Assembly (NCBI GenBank): GCA_001599755.1
Contig: BCHX01000002.1
Coordinates: 5,128,330 to 5,192,329 of the forward strand
DNA from: Gliomastix tumulicola
Taxonomy: Eukaryota > Ascomycota > Sordariomycetes > Hypocreales > Bionectriaceae
Direction of reading: 5' to 3'
DNA length: 64,000 nt
Shown here: positions 29,554-40,632 of the stretch, in pieces
How the letters are laid out: each line of letters opens with the position of its first letter
How positions within the stretch are numbered: position 1 is the stretch's first letter
The notes under the pieces: generated by a model
Database searches by the model: none
What the model saw: the letters and a program-made list of their open reading frames with translations, nothing else
What the model was told of the DNA's origin: nothing
Program-made: the position numbers and the translations under genes

Positions 29554-31554
29554 CTAGATGAGATCAATTTCAGATGCCTGAACGCCCTCGAAGAAGCCAG
29601 CCCGGTATCCGTCTGCCATTCCCACTCGCTGAAAAGAGTCACCGGTCTTCTCTAGGAGCAGCATCGTTGTTTCCGTAAGCTGCAGGGAGTAGATACGTAA
29701 AGAGCCGTTGCGAATCCGGCTACTCGACTCGCTGTAATCCAACCGTCCGACCGTCTCCTGTCTCCTCGCCTCGTACGCCACCACCAGGCTACTTGAGTCT
29801 GTTGAGAACACAGACCACTCCGGTGCTGCCTCAAAGGTGAAGGCAGGCGTTGTGGTGTCTGCTGGTGTTTGGTTGGAAACGAGGATGCTTGACCACGGAG
29901 CCTGCTGGGCGTCGTCTGGCCAGAAGGGCCTCAGACGAGCCAGCACGCGTAGACGAGTGACCGTTGATCCGTGAGTGATGCTGTCATCGGTCTCACTATC
30001 TGCATCTGCATCGAGCAGCTCAAAGTCTGTTTCGTCAGACAGCTCCGTCGGATACTCGATCCCCGTGCACAACGGCAGAGACGCCCACGTCCAGGACGGC
30101 AGCGGACGCAATCGAGGCAGCTTGGATGCATTCAGCACTCGCCAGGACAGGTCGTTTCCCAGGGTTGACCTCCACAAGCCGGCGAGGTACGTGTCTCGGA
30201 CGGCAAGACTGGACTGGTACCGCGATGCCAAGCCAGAGAGCGCTGCGAATCGATCAGAGATGTTGGTCATGTCTCGCTGCGCGTACGATGTGACAATAGA
30301 CAGCCATTCCTTATGAAGTGGCCCTAATGTTCCTTGTCTACAAGCTTTGAGGAACCCTCTTGAAGTGTCTAAGGTGTTGTCAGCGGATGTAGGATCTTGC
30401 GTCGGGGTCTCGGAGTGTTGGGCGGCGGCGCAAGACCAGTACAGCCTGGTTGGAGTCCAGTAGAGTATTCGAGGCGAGAGATGCTCTTCCTGTAGCGTCC
30501 ACGCCCTCTGGGCCAGAGGCGAGCGATGAAGCACATCAGACAGCGGACTTGAGGGCGGTGTGAGCCATCGACCACGCAGATGGCACGGACGAAGAAGGTG
30601 CGAGTAGGCGAGACGATGGACCAGAAATGGCGATGTGGCTTTCTCGTTAGAGCACACTGCCAGAGTGAAGAGCGCGTTGCCGTAGTATCGATGCATCTTG
30701 GGCGCCTCGAGCGTAAAGTCCTGTCCATTCTCTGCGTCCTGGATGATGCAGACGGAGTCGATCCATGCATACGACACGCCCATCCGTCGCAGAAGAGTGA
30801 GCGCATCGCGAAGAGTCGCTGGGAGGTCCGGAGGCGAAAATGATACCATCCTCGATTCGAGATTGGCGCAAATCGTCATCCCCTTCTGGATAGCCTCTCC
30901 CTCCTCTTCAGTGAGAGAGCTCGATCCCCAGGCGTATGTCAGCGCCACATATCGCATCTGCGCCCCATTGAAACGAGTGCACAGCTGCAGCTCCGTCTCT
31001 GACACGATCTTGATAAGGCGGGTCGGGTTCTCCGATGACCATCGCAGCGCCGCGCAGCTCTGCTGGTGAGTCTGCCGACACTCGCGAAGCCACGACCCAG
31101 CCTGCTCCAGCGTGGTCTTCGCATGAGGCGTCGCGGGCAGATTGAGCGGCTGCACAGCGGTTGGAGACGTTTCTACAACCGCCGACAGCCCCGGATGATT
31201 CCGGACCTGAATCTTGAAGGCCAGATTCGCTGACTCCGTTGCCGGTCGCAGCCGTATAAACAGAGGACACCCCCGCGTCGTCTCGGCCACTCTGGCCGCC
31301 TCATCGCTCGTCCCGCATCGCGATAGCACCGCCTGGCGAAAGACGCGGCACGTATAGCATCTCTCCGCGCACTCGGCGAGATCGGCAAAGTCCGTGTGGA
31401 AGGGCAAGGGTCCGACGGGCGGTTTGGACTGCCGGGCGGCGGGGGAGGCGTGCAGGTCGAGCAGGATCTCAATCTGTGTGCAGCCCTTGCATATCGGCTG
31501 CAGATCGACGCCGGTGGTGGTCTTGCTGTAGTCGGAGGTGCTTCTGAACCACAT
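29554..31554 (-). CDS. HET-domain protein (heterokaryon incompatibility type)
   Basis: The intronless 666-residue protein has a HET domain at about 201-350: RYVALTYAWG (201-210), LPATLRDALTLLRRMGVSYAWIDSVCI ending near 270, a helix with KMHRYYGNALFTLAVC, and RAWTLQEEHLSPRILYW further on. The N-terminus has paired cysteines (CKGC, CAERCYTC) before the HET domain, as in many proteins of this class. HET proteins are fungal TIR-like death effectors that act in non-self recognition. The partner sensor is not identifiable here. It is the first of three HET genes in the window, and the other two lie 20-30 kb away. Confidence 0.92.
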   Translation of the reverse strand: MWFRSTSDYSKTTTGVDLQPICKGCTQIEILLDLHASPAARQSKPPVGPLPFHTDFADLAECAERCYTCRVFRQAVLSRCGTSDEAARVAETTRGCPLFIRLRPATESANLAFKIQVRNHPGLSAVVETSPTAVQPLNLPATPHAKTTLEQAGSWLRECRQTHQQSCAALRWSSENPTRLIKIVSETELQLCTRFNGAQMRYVALTYAWGSSSLTEEEGEAIQKGMTICANLESRMVSFSPPDLPATLRDALTLLRRMGVSYAWIDSVCIIQDAENGQDFTLEAPKMHRYYGNALFTLAVCSNEKATSPFLVHRLAYSHLLRPCHLRGRWLTPPSSPLSDVLHRSPLAQRAWTLQEEHLSPRILYWTPTRLYWSCAAAQHSETPTQDPTSADNTLDTSRGFLKACRQGTLGPLHKEWLSIVTSYAQRDMTNISDRFAALSGLASRYQSSLAVRDTYLAGLWRSTLGNDLSWRVLNASKLPRLRPLPSWTWASLPLCTGIEYPTELSDETDFELLDADADSETDDSITHGSTVTRLRVLARLRPFWPDDAQQAPWSSILVSNQTPADTTTPAFTFEAAPEWSVFSTDSSSLVVAYEARRQETVGRLDYSESSSRIRNGSLRIYSLQLTETTMLLLEKTGDSFQRVGMADGYRAGFFEGVQASEIDLI

Positions 31555-31746
31555 GCCCGTGGATTTTTGACGATATTCAGGGTCTGATGAACCGCGTCAG
31601 CCACGAGGTGAAGCCTGTGGCGGGTGATTGGCGGAGAAGTGAAACAAATGCGGCGCCTAAAACTGAGGCTGTGCCGTCATCCTGCTGACTGCGCCCCATC
31701 TCACCATTTTCAGTCCTGATCATCCATCACCCGTTTTCCATCGCCA

Positions 31747-31747
<1 letters not shown>

Positions 31748-31780
<33 letters not shown>
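31748..31780 (+). repeat. (TCA)11 microsatellite
   Basis: Eleven perfect TCA units lie ~35 bp upstream of the membrane-protein start at 31816, so probably in its promoter or 5' UTR. Confidence 0.95.
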
Positions 31781-31781
<1 letters not shown>

Positions 31782-31815
31782 TCATCCAACAGCGCATCGC
31801 GACAGACGTCAAAAA

Positions 31816-32553
31816 ATGAACGACATCACGCAGCCTCGATGGCAGCCCGCGTGGGCGCGCCTCACCAGGGCTTCTTCCACTCTGGAGACGGCGACCGGCG
31901 ATCTCGGCTGCCGCGCGGCGCACTCGCTCGCCATCCTCGCGCATTTCCTCATCATGGCCGTCAGCGCGTACGGCTTCGTGTCCTGTGGCAGCCAGCTCGG
32001 GTTCACCGACGACAGGTGCAGCTCCAAAACAGACCGCGTCACCATCCCGTGGGCGGCGGGCGCTGTGGTAGGCCAGTTTCATTCTCCCACAAAGGCCCGG
32101 TTTTGGGATGCCCAATTGACGAGATTACCAGGGCATGATCACAGCCGTCCTCCTCTTGGCGCTGCTCGGGCAGGTCACGGCACTCGAGAAGCGCGACACC
32201 GTCGACGCGGATCACACCAAGCGGGCGAAATACCTCACCACCCTCGTCGGCATGATCCTCGCCGCGTCTGCCGTCGCGCTCGTCGACTTCATCATAGCGG
32301 GCAAGGCCTTTGCGCTGGTCCAGGGACGCTGGTTCCACGTCAGGCTCCTCGGCGGCATCGAGACGATTGCTGGGTAGGTCGGAGCCCCCCCTTTCTTGTG
32401 CTGAACCCAAACTGACCGGTCTGCAGTATCGTCACTTGGGTCTCTATGCTCTTGTACGTCATGAAGCTGCGGAGGGTGTATATGCAGCGCGACCAGGAGC
32501 ACGAGGTGCTCGCCGCCCTGGACGAGTATGCCGATGAGCCGGAGGAGGCATAA
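31816..32553 (+). CDS. Small four-helix membrane protein of unknown function
   Basis: Three exons (31816-32067, 32132-32373, 32427-32553; introns 64 and 53 bp) give 206 residues. Four hydrophobic segments are visible: SLAILAHFLIMAVSAYGFV, MITAVLLLALLGQVTAL, LTTLVGMILAASAVALVDFII and LGGIETIAGIVTWVSMLLYVM. The acidic C-terminus reads EVLAALDEYADEPEEA. The layout resembles small tetraspanning fungal proteins, but no family signature is certain. The start follows a (TCA)n run. Splice phases agree at both junctions. Confidence 0.7.
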
Positions 32554-33102
32554 TGCGGTGGTGATTTACGATTTGTCCATTTATTTGTCAGCGCAATATA
32601 GACCTGTAGACGAGAAACGAGCCTTGCAATCCTCCTCACCCTTTACCTAAATAGGAGAATCAACTTCGGGGACATGCATATGCCATCCGGCAGTGCTTGG
32701 CTCCAACGATCGCCCTGCCCTGGCCAGCGGAGGGATATTTACGCCGTAACCGCCGAACCCCGGCTGCAGCCTGGCAGAGCGCCCTGCCCCCCGGGTGAAA
32801 CAGCCGGCGATAGGCATCAACGCGTGCGTTGGGCAGCACTAATTGCGGCCTCAATCAGTAATTACGGCCTCAATCTCCGCCTGACGACTCGGCGCTGGCG
32901 GAGTATAAGGCGGAGGGATTCACGAGCATAAGCCCCGGCCCGGATTATCGACAGGGGAGGCCTGCGTGTCGTACGCTGGCTGCATTGCTGATGATATCAG
33001 CCACTGGACTGGTGATATTGGGAAAGTGAAAGGTATAAAGGGGCCGCGTTTCTTGAGGCTAGAAACATATCAGTGTTCTGCAGTCCATCCGCAAGCTTCA
33101 TC
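32554..33102. other. Intergenic region with tannase-family gene promoter
   Basis: This 549-bp gap contains TATAAAG at 33034-33040, only 63 bp before the ATG at 33103, so the leader must be short. No other feature is seen. Confidence 0.6.
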
Positions 33103-34787
33103 ATGGCCCTCTCCTCCCTCCTCAGCTCCTGCGTCCCCGAGACCTTCACGGCGCCGACCGTCTTCGGCTCCGAGATCCTCGCCATCGATGCCGTCCCCGT
33201 GCTCAACTACTCGATGGCCGTCGCCGCGGAGGGGCTGCGCTTCGTCCACCCCAGCGTCGACGTCATCGGCATCTCCTTCTGCAACGTCACCGTGACCTAC
33301 ACACACCCCAACACGGACACGCTCATCGTCGTCGAGACGTGGCTGCCTCCCCCGTCGGCCTGGAACGAGCGCTACTATGCCGTCGGCGGCGGAGGCTATT
33401 CTGCCGGTCGGTTCGACCTCTCGTACGCCAACATGGCTGGCGCTGCACAGGAGGGATACGCCGTGAGCTCGACGGACGCCGGCGTGGGGACTGAGGCCTA
33501 CACGGGGGACTCGTGGGTGCTTCGCAGTGATGGAAACCTCGATCTGTACAGGATGAGGGACTTTGGCGGCGCGGCCCTGAATGACCAGGTAAGATATCCG
33601 GGATTGACCTAAGTATCTTCGCTGACAAGTCCAGGCAATCGTCAACAAACGCCTCATCGAGGAGTTCTACGGCAAGAAGCCCGCCTACTCGTACTGGAAC
33701 GGATGCTCGCAGGGCGGACGCCAGGGTCTGGAGCTCGCGCAGCGGTATCCCACGGCGTACGACGGCATCGCGGCCGGTGCGCCGGCTCTGAGGCTTGTCA
33801 ACGTCGTCGCGGGTATCTTCTTCCCTCAGCAGCTGATGAACGTGCTGGGCGAGTACCCCTACCCGTGCGAGTATGACGCTCTTAGGAACGCTGCTGTTGA
33901 GTTCTGCGACGACTTCGATGGCGTCAAGGATGGCGTGGTTCAGGATGTCGAGGGCTGCTTGGACTCTTTTGATCCCTTTGCGGTCGTCGGCAAGTCTGTT
34001 GAGTGTCCGCAGGCCGATGGCCCGGTTGAGATCACATCGGCTGCCGCGACCGTCGTCAACGCGACCTTCGCAAACGGCTACGACGCTGTGGGCAAGCGCC
34101 AGTGGTTCGGCTTCTCGCCCACCACCGACCTCACGGGCAACTTCATCGGCAGCGCCAGCACGGCTCTCACCAACTGCACCGGCCCGGACGGCTGCGTCGG
34201 TGAGGCCAACCCTCTCGGCACGGGCTGGGTGCGTGTGTTCGCGGCCAAGGACCCCAACTTCGACTACACCAAGATCTCGACGGAGGACTACCATAGTTTC
34301 GTCCGTGAATCCGCGCACGAGCTCGGGTCCTTCTTCAACACCGACGACACCGATCTGTCCCGCTTCCGCGACGCCGGCGGCAAGCTCATCACCTTCCACG
34401 GACTGGTAAGTCTTTCCCCTTCCACCGTTCGTCTGTCTGATACTGACATTCCCCCAGGACGACAACCTCATCTCCTACCGCAATACCCGCGACTACTACA
34501 CCTCGGTCCAGTCCCTCCTCGGCGACGCCCACGACTTCTACCGCCTCTTCGAGGTCCCCGGCCTCGCGCACTGCTGGGGCGGCACGGGCGGGCAGCCGAC
34601 CAGCCTCTTCGAGCAGCTGCGCTCGTGGGTCGAGGACGGCGTGGCGCCCGATGATACGCCGGTTGAGTTCACGGATGCGGAGGGGAAGGACTGGAGTCGG
34701 ATCCTGTGTCCGTTCCCGCAGGAGGGCAAGTATGATGGCGCGTGCGGGGATGCTGCGGATGCCAGCTGCTGGGTTTGCGAGGGCTAG
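33103..34787 (+). CDS. Tannase / feruloyl-esterase B family protein
   Basis: Three exons (33103-33588, 33635-34405, 34458-34787; introns 46 and 52 bp) give 528 residues, the usual family size. The catalytic set has the family's CS-D-HC arrangement: G-C186-S187-Q-G-G, D421 in HGLDDN, and A-H457-C458-W, with the two cysteines expected to form a disulfide joining the serine and histidine loops. YYAVGGGGYSAGRFDL and GYAVSSTDAGVG are typical oxyanion-side motifs. The family cleaves gallate or hydroxycinnamate esters of plant polymers outside the cell. Oddly, no signal peptide is visible: the protein begins MALSSLLSSCVPETFTAP, directly at the mature-domain text, and the TATA box is too close for an extra coding exon. 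Confidence 0.9.
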
Positions 34788-34999
34788 GTCGTCGAGGGAG
34801 GATTTGTAAGATAGCTGTAGTAATCTCCAATCTTGAAGCTTGAAGGCTTGACGGTTATGAGTAAGGGCGTGGACTAGCCGGCGCTCCACAGAGTTCGGTC
34901 CGGTCCGGAGCATATCGCGTGATGGCCGGAAGTGGCGCTTGAACCCCTCGTCATTTTACCCGTCACCACTGAGGGATTCATTTTCGGACTACCGACGAT

Positions 35000-36417
35000 A
35001 TGCAGCCGTATCTCTTGTCGGCGGCTGAGGCCCTGAGTCAGCTCAAAGATGGCTCGCTGACGGTGGAAGCGTACGCTCAGTCCCTGCTGTCGCGCATCGA
35101 GCGGAGAAATGACGCAGTGCGGGCGTGGGCGTACCTCGATCCAGAGTATGTCCTTGCAGAAGCCAGGAGGCTTGACGAGATACCGTTAGCAAAACGCGGC
35201 CCTCTTCACGGCGTGGCGGTGGCGGTCAAGGATGTGATCTAGACGAAAGGTTGGTGGGCTCAGTCGCTGTGATACGTGGTGCTAACTCCCGCAGACATGC
35301 CGACGCAGTATGGTTCGGCGATCTACAAAGACGACGCTCCCCAGGTCGATGCAGCCTCCATCCGCATTCTCCGGCGCGCCGGTGCGCTCCTCCTAGGGAA
35401 GACGATGACAACACCCTTCGCATCGACCAAAGGAGGACCGGCCACTCGGAACCCGCACGACCTTGCCAGAACACCAGGCGGCTCTTCGTCAGGCTCTGCC
35501 GCCGCCGTCGGTGACTTTCAAGCACCCTTAGCCCTCGGCACACAGACGGGCGGCAGCACGATTCGCCCGGCGTCGTTCAATGGCATCTACGGCCTCAAGC
35601 CGACGTGGAACTCGGTCAACAGGGAGGGCCAGAAGATTCATTCGCTGATCCTCGACACGACGGGGTTCTTTGCGCGGTCCGTTGGTGATCTCGAGCTGCT
35701 GGCTGATGTGTTTGGGCTGTTTGACGATGTCCCTCCAGCTCCTGCGTCGATCGAGGGTGCGAAGTTCGGGTTTCTGCGGACCGTAGTCTGGCCAGCGGCT
35801 GGTCCGGGGACGATTGCGGCGATAGATCGTGCTATTGAGTTGCTGAGGGCTCACGGCGCCGAGTGCGAGGATGTCACGCTGCCTGAAGAGTTTGACAAGC
35901 TGCCCCGTTGGCACGAGATTATCTTCGAAGTCGATGGGGCCACCGCCTTCCTGCCGGAGTATCGAACTGATAAAGAGAAGCTGCCGTCGTTCTTAGCCGA
36001 TCACGTCGAGAATCGGCACAAAATCTCGCATGCTGAGGAGGTACAGGCTTTCGACGCCGTGGCAGCGCTGAGACCGAAGATGGACGAGATACTGGGGCGG
36101 TACACGGCGATCATCACGCCGAGCGTCATTGACGAGGCCCCTCTCGGGCAGAAAGAGACTGGAAAGGGTGTCTTCAATACCATGTGGACGGTAAGTCGCT
36201 GGACCTGATTGTCGTGCGGGTTCTAATTGTTTGCCAGGTGCTGCATCAGCCGGTAGTGAATATTCCAGGCTTCCAGGGAGAAAATGGCCTGCCGATTGGG
36301 CTGTCGCTCGTCGCACCTCGGTTCCACGACCGACGCTTGCTTACCATTTCCAAGGAAGTTGGGGCTATCTTTGAGAGTGAAGGTGGTTGGAAAAGGCGTG
36401 TGGCAGACTCCGATTAG
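35000..36417 (+). pseudogene. Amidase-signature protein with an in-frame TAG at codon 81
   Basis: Exons 35000-35249, 35295-36190 and 36238-36417 (introns 45 and 47 bp) would give 441 codons in one frame, broken only by TAG at 35240-35242. The break falls inside the conserved block V-K-D-V-I-*-T-K-D-M-P-T-Q, where relatives have a hydrophobic residue. Everything else looks functional: the catalytic Lys in VAVKD, the Gly/Ser-rich signature LARTPGGSSSGSAAAVGDF, the TQTGGSTIRP block with the nucleophile serine, and NIPGFQGENGLPIGL near the end. No GT/AG splice removes the stop and keeps both frame and motif. It is either a very recent pseudogene, a strain-specific nonsense allele, a read-through case or a base error. 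Without it the product would be a cytosolic amide hydrolase. Confidence 0.8.
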
Positions 36418-36573
36418 ATACGACTCCTTATCTGAAGCGAGGTGGCTATCGGCATTCCTCTCGCGTACCGACTAGACTCTGCATTAACGTCGTTCAATTA
36501 TATTATCTAAGTATATGTTCGCACATCGTGTTCGCTGTCTTGGGTATCTCTATCATCCTCCCTATCACTAACA

Positions 36574-38003
36574 TCACCTCGTCTCATACGAAATGCTCAT
36601 CTCATTCTTGATCCGGATCCCACCGCCCTCCTCCGGCCCCCCTCGACTCGACGTATCCCTCCCATCGGTACCAGCCTCAATCACCGTCCGCGGGCCCGCG
36701 TTGATCCCCGCGTCCTCATTCGACCCCGAGCTCCCCGTCTCCACGTCGGGGAACGTCCGGCCGGAGGAGTAGTTGCGGTCCGCAAAGTTCTTGGTCGAGC
36801 TGTCGTCGTCGAGCTCGATGGCCGTCGTCAGCGTGCGGAGCTTGACGTTTGTGCCTGTCCGCACTGCGCCGCTGGTGCCGCTGCGGCCGTAGGCGCGGTT
36901 GCTGCTGCTTTCGCCGCCGGAGGCGAGGCCCGAGTTGGGGATGAGGCGCTGGATGACGGGGCGGATCGTAGGGAGGCAGGCTATGTACGATACACGTCAG
37001 TGAGAGTGAGGTGCTGGAGGGGAGAAGAGGACTCACCCGACACGACGGCAAAGTTCACTTCGATGGTCGCTGGGATCATAATCCCGATCATCTCGTACGG
37101 CATCTCGGGAGAGTGACTGTCCAAGGACGTCGCCGCTATGAGAAGAACAATGGCCGCCACACAGACACTGAACGGGTCAGCAATATCCCAGACAAACAAA
37201 CGAGCAGAGAATACTCACACGGCACCAAACATAAACAACCCAATCACACCCATCTTCTGCCCCGTCCGCAGCTTCAACTTCCGCACCTGCAACGCCGGCA
37301 GCACCAGAATCGCCACATCAATCAGCAGATGCGTCAGCGTCGTGCCAAAGAAGAACTTGGAGTTGTCAATGTCGCACCGCGCGCCCTCGATCGACGTGTC
37401 CCAGAAGGCCTGCGGCGGCACGCAGTGGAAGATGGTCATGAACGTCCGGATGATGACCCAGATGAGCGACACGACGGCGAGGATCTGGATCGGCAGGCGG
37501 ATCGGCGACGTGCTGAAGAGACGCCAGTACATGCCGAGGATGGCGAACTTGGAGCAGAAGAGGGAGAAGGCGTAGAAGAGCTCGACGAGGATGACGAAGA
37601 TGGAGGAGCGGCGGATGGCTTCGGCGGGGGACATGTCGAGTGTGGCGACCTCCTGGCCTAGGCCGCCAATGATGGTCCCTGAGAGAGTTAGAAGGATACG
37701 GCGTATGTGATGGTGGGAGCGTTCTTACAGGCAACAATCAGGGCCGACCATGCCATGCCGGTGAGCTGCAGAAGTCAGCGCGGAACGTCAGGCGAAGATC
37801 AAGGTACTCACAAAAGCTGCCAGCGCGAACCAGTCGTCCACCCATAGCTTCACCTTGGTGATGTATCGGGCCCAGAAGCGGGCAGCGGTGAACATGGCCG
37901 CCAACGTGAGTGTCACAGCGACACACACGTTTGCGTCGACGTCCATAGACCGACGCATGGTGATGGATCTCGACTGGGCCTTTCTCAAGTCTTCAACGTC
38001 CAA
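36574..38003 (-). CDS. PTH11-like / fungal rhodopsin-fold integral membrane protein
   Basis: Five exons (38003-37812, 37765-37729, 37678-37219, 37167-37037, 36980-36574; introns 46-56 bp, all in phase) give 408 residues. Seven membrane helices are recognisable, with the family blocks VKLWVDDWFALAAF, LIVAWTIIGGLGQ, LFYAFSLFCSKFAILGMYWRLF, FWDTSIEGARCD, LLIDVAILVLPALQVRKLKL and EVNFAVVSACLPTIRPVI. The polar C-terminal tail is Ser/Gly-rich and cytoplasmic. No CFEM domain precedes it. PTH11-like proteins are fungal GPCR-type sensors of surfaces or nutrients; the ligand is unknown. The start codon is the least certain part, since ATGs at 38003 and ~37947 are both possible. Confidence 0.85.
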
Positions 38004-39243
38004 AAACAGTCAATGGAGAAGGAAAGCATATGCAGGGTCTGTCCTGTCGACGGGGAACGCTCGCATATTCATATCGATCCAGAGACTCGGTCCCGGACCC
38101 TCTCGTATCTGCAGGCCCATCCATATGTACGATAGCAGGGTCCCTCCCCATTCAACTAGCGATGCCGAGCCACCCGCTGCCAGGGGCAGGCGCAAACTTG
38201 GGAAATACACAGCGGGGAAGCGTCGCATTGGGCATCTCGCTGACTCGGGACGCCCTGCAATACCAGCAGATCATAAGCAGGACAAAGCACGGTTCTGAGG
38301 GGGGCGGCAAGGTTGCAGCCCGGTCTTGCATCTTTGCAGATCCCTCGCGAGGAGGTTTCCCGTTGCAGTCTGAGTCGGTGACGGTCCGGCCAAGCCCCTG
38401 GCTCGAGTCAGGCACGAACTACCTGCCAATGGTCCCGCGGCCATCTCTCCGACGGACGCTTCCCTCCTGACAGTTGGTGCGTGCCACGACGGATCGATCT
38501 CGCCCTCGAGTCGGAGACTTTCATTCCAGGCGTGTCTAAACCTAATCGTTTGGGCATGCCATTCGCTGGCGCTCGACAAGTGTCTGCGCCGGCGCTCAAC
38601 GGCGCCTTGACGCAAAACTAATCCAGTTTCCCGCATGGGCTGGCGGCCTCTGGCTCACCGAGTCCAGCTGACTCGCTGGGCCTTTTAGCCTGAGACCTCG
38701 AAATGAAGCTCATCTGTGCGGTCTCACATAGTTCCCCGGCGAGGGCCCACAGGGCTGTCACTGGGGTCGACTCATTGGACTCCAGATCGTCAGCGGATCC
38801 GGGGTCGAGTCATGGTAGCCCGGGTTAGCAGGGAGGGGGCGCCCCAGCCTCTAGCGGAGGCCAGACATCGACCCGCGGACCCCCTGGCCCCTGGCTGGGA
38901 TCTCCGCATGGGCGGTGGCTGTTCATTTTAACGGTGACTCGGGGGCGATCAGAGCTGAATTGGTGATGTTGGGTCAAGTAGTGTCTCTTCATCGCTGCCC
39001 TATCATCTGGATGCTGCTGCCCAACCCTTCTCCCGCTCTCTCTGCAGAGAAATGCTGTCGAACTGCACCAAGTCAATAGTCCAGATCTGTAGCGTTCTGC
39101 TCTTCGACTCGCGCTAGCAAATGTCAGACGAACACGCAATACGCGCCCCCCGCCGTTGACGCCACCAGTGACATTCACCACCGTTCCCCGGCCCATTGTC
39201 ATTCTCAGGGGCCGGGCATGGCGTTTGACTTCGGTTTGACAGG

Positions 39244-39303
39244 AGGCATGTCACTGCAAGGCATGTCACTGCAAGGCATGTCAATGTCAGTATGTCACTG
39301 TCA
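39244..39303 (+). repeat. 15-bp tandem repeat, four imperfect copies
   Basis: Units are GGCATGTCACTGCAA, the same again, GGCATGTCAATGTCA and GTATGTCACTGTCAG. The array has no coding context. Confidence 0.85.
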
Positions 39304-40574
39304 GGCAGGGATCCTGATAGGCATCTCAAGTGACCGATGAGAAAAACGGTTGGAGCGGGGGGGGAGGCGAGACATCTCGAATGTCCGAAGCTTGTCTTGA
39401 TCGCAACGCTGACCATGTGATTCATGACCGGCGCTGCCGATCTTCAGCATAAAGGGCAGTCAGCCCCTAGCGTATCGACGGTCTGCGGTGCCGGAAATTT
39501 TGGCTGATCGATGTGTTCGCGAAATGTCAAGACACTCGGCATGTGAATTTCCCATGCTTGGTCCTGCCCACGACTGTTGTTCTGAATGTGCGCTCTAGGT
39601 GAGGGTATCCGTTCTGGCGTGGAAACTATTCAAGACCACTGGGCGTTATTGAGAAGATCGAGTCATAGATCGTGGCGAGATCACTGTTCGACTGGAGCTA
39701 GACTGCGCCTTTCCAGAAGTTGATTCGTCCATCAGGCAGCAGTATTTACGCCGTGAAAGATTGCCCTTGGGTATAAATCCGGCTTCTGGCTTCCGTATGA
39801 TCTTTTCCGGCGCCGTCCAGAGCCCTTCTGGGGACAAGCTAGTAAACGGCTGTACCAATCATGTCCCGTATCGCTCCGGCAGATGGGAGCGTGAGCCCTA
39901 GCCCAGCAGGCCAAGATAGTTCTCAAGTGGCAAATCCACCCTGTTCTTGACCCCAGGCAAGTGGTGGAAGAAAACTTGAGCCACATACACACCCAAATTG
40001 CATGGTCCCATAACTCCAATATTTATTCGGCCGCGTGCGCTAGGACCATAGGCCAGCCTGGAATATCGACATTAGCGTTGGGTCCGGGTCTCCCTGGCCC
40101 GGAGCTTCGTGGAAAGCACGAGGGGCAGAGATAGATGAGACTGCCCCTTGAATTCTCCGCTGGATTTTCTGAGGAGTCTGTTTGCTCAACAAACTCCTTG
40201 CTTATCCGTGAGAGGATACATGACTGCGTGGGTCGATTTGAATGTCGCTGATGACGACAGCCCAGCATTGCAGGATGCTTTGACGGGAGTAGTGGTGTGT
40301 TTTAATGACAGCTTATGAACACTGGAGAGAGCCTAGCTCCTGGGGATTTAGGGGTATGTTGGGGCTTTACGCCTTTGGAATTTAGACATCATTCAGTTTA
40401 TCATTCAGGTTATCATTCAGGTTATCTATCAGCTTAACTTATACAGTAAGAGGTGGGAGGTCTCTCCAGAGCTCAAAACAGTTCACGTAAACATTGGAGA
40501 TTAAGCTCTATAGGAGGTGGGAATGACGCCTCTTGCGCCCATTTAGGAGCACCGGCCGTTTGTAGTCAGGGAAA

Positions 40575-40632
40575 AAATCACTTTACTCTGTAAAATCTGC
40601 ACGAAATCACTTTACGCCTTAAAGTCCGCATG
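40575..40632 (+). repeat. 29-bp tandem duplication in AT-rich DNA
   Basis: Two adjoining 29-bp copies (40575-40603 and 40604-40632) share AAATCACTTTAC and TAAA-TC-GCA; they differ mostly by transitions. A nearby array of TATCATTCAGGT-like units (about 40,400-40,430) is of the same character. Confidence 0.75.

Noticed and set aside
33323..34471. 382-codon open frame antisense to the tannase-family gene
   Set aside because: It crosses the introns of the sense gene and has no domain; it is a composition artefact.
39244..39303. Possible CRISPR-like repeat array
   Set aside because: Units are contiguous without spacers and the DNA is fungal; it is a plain tandem repeat.
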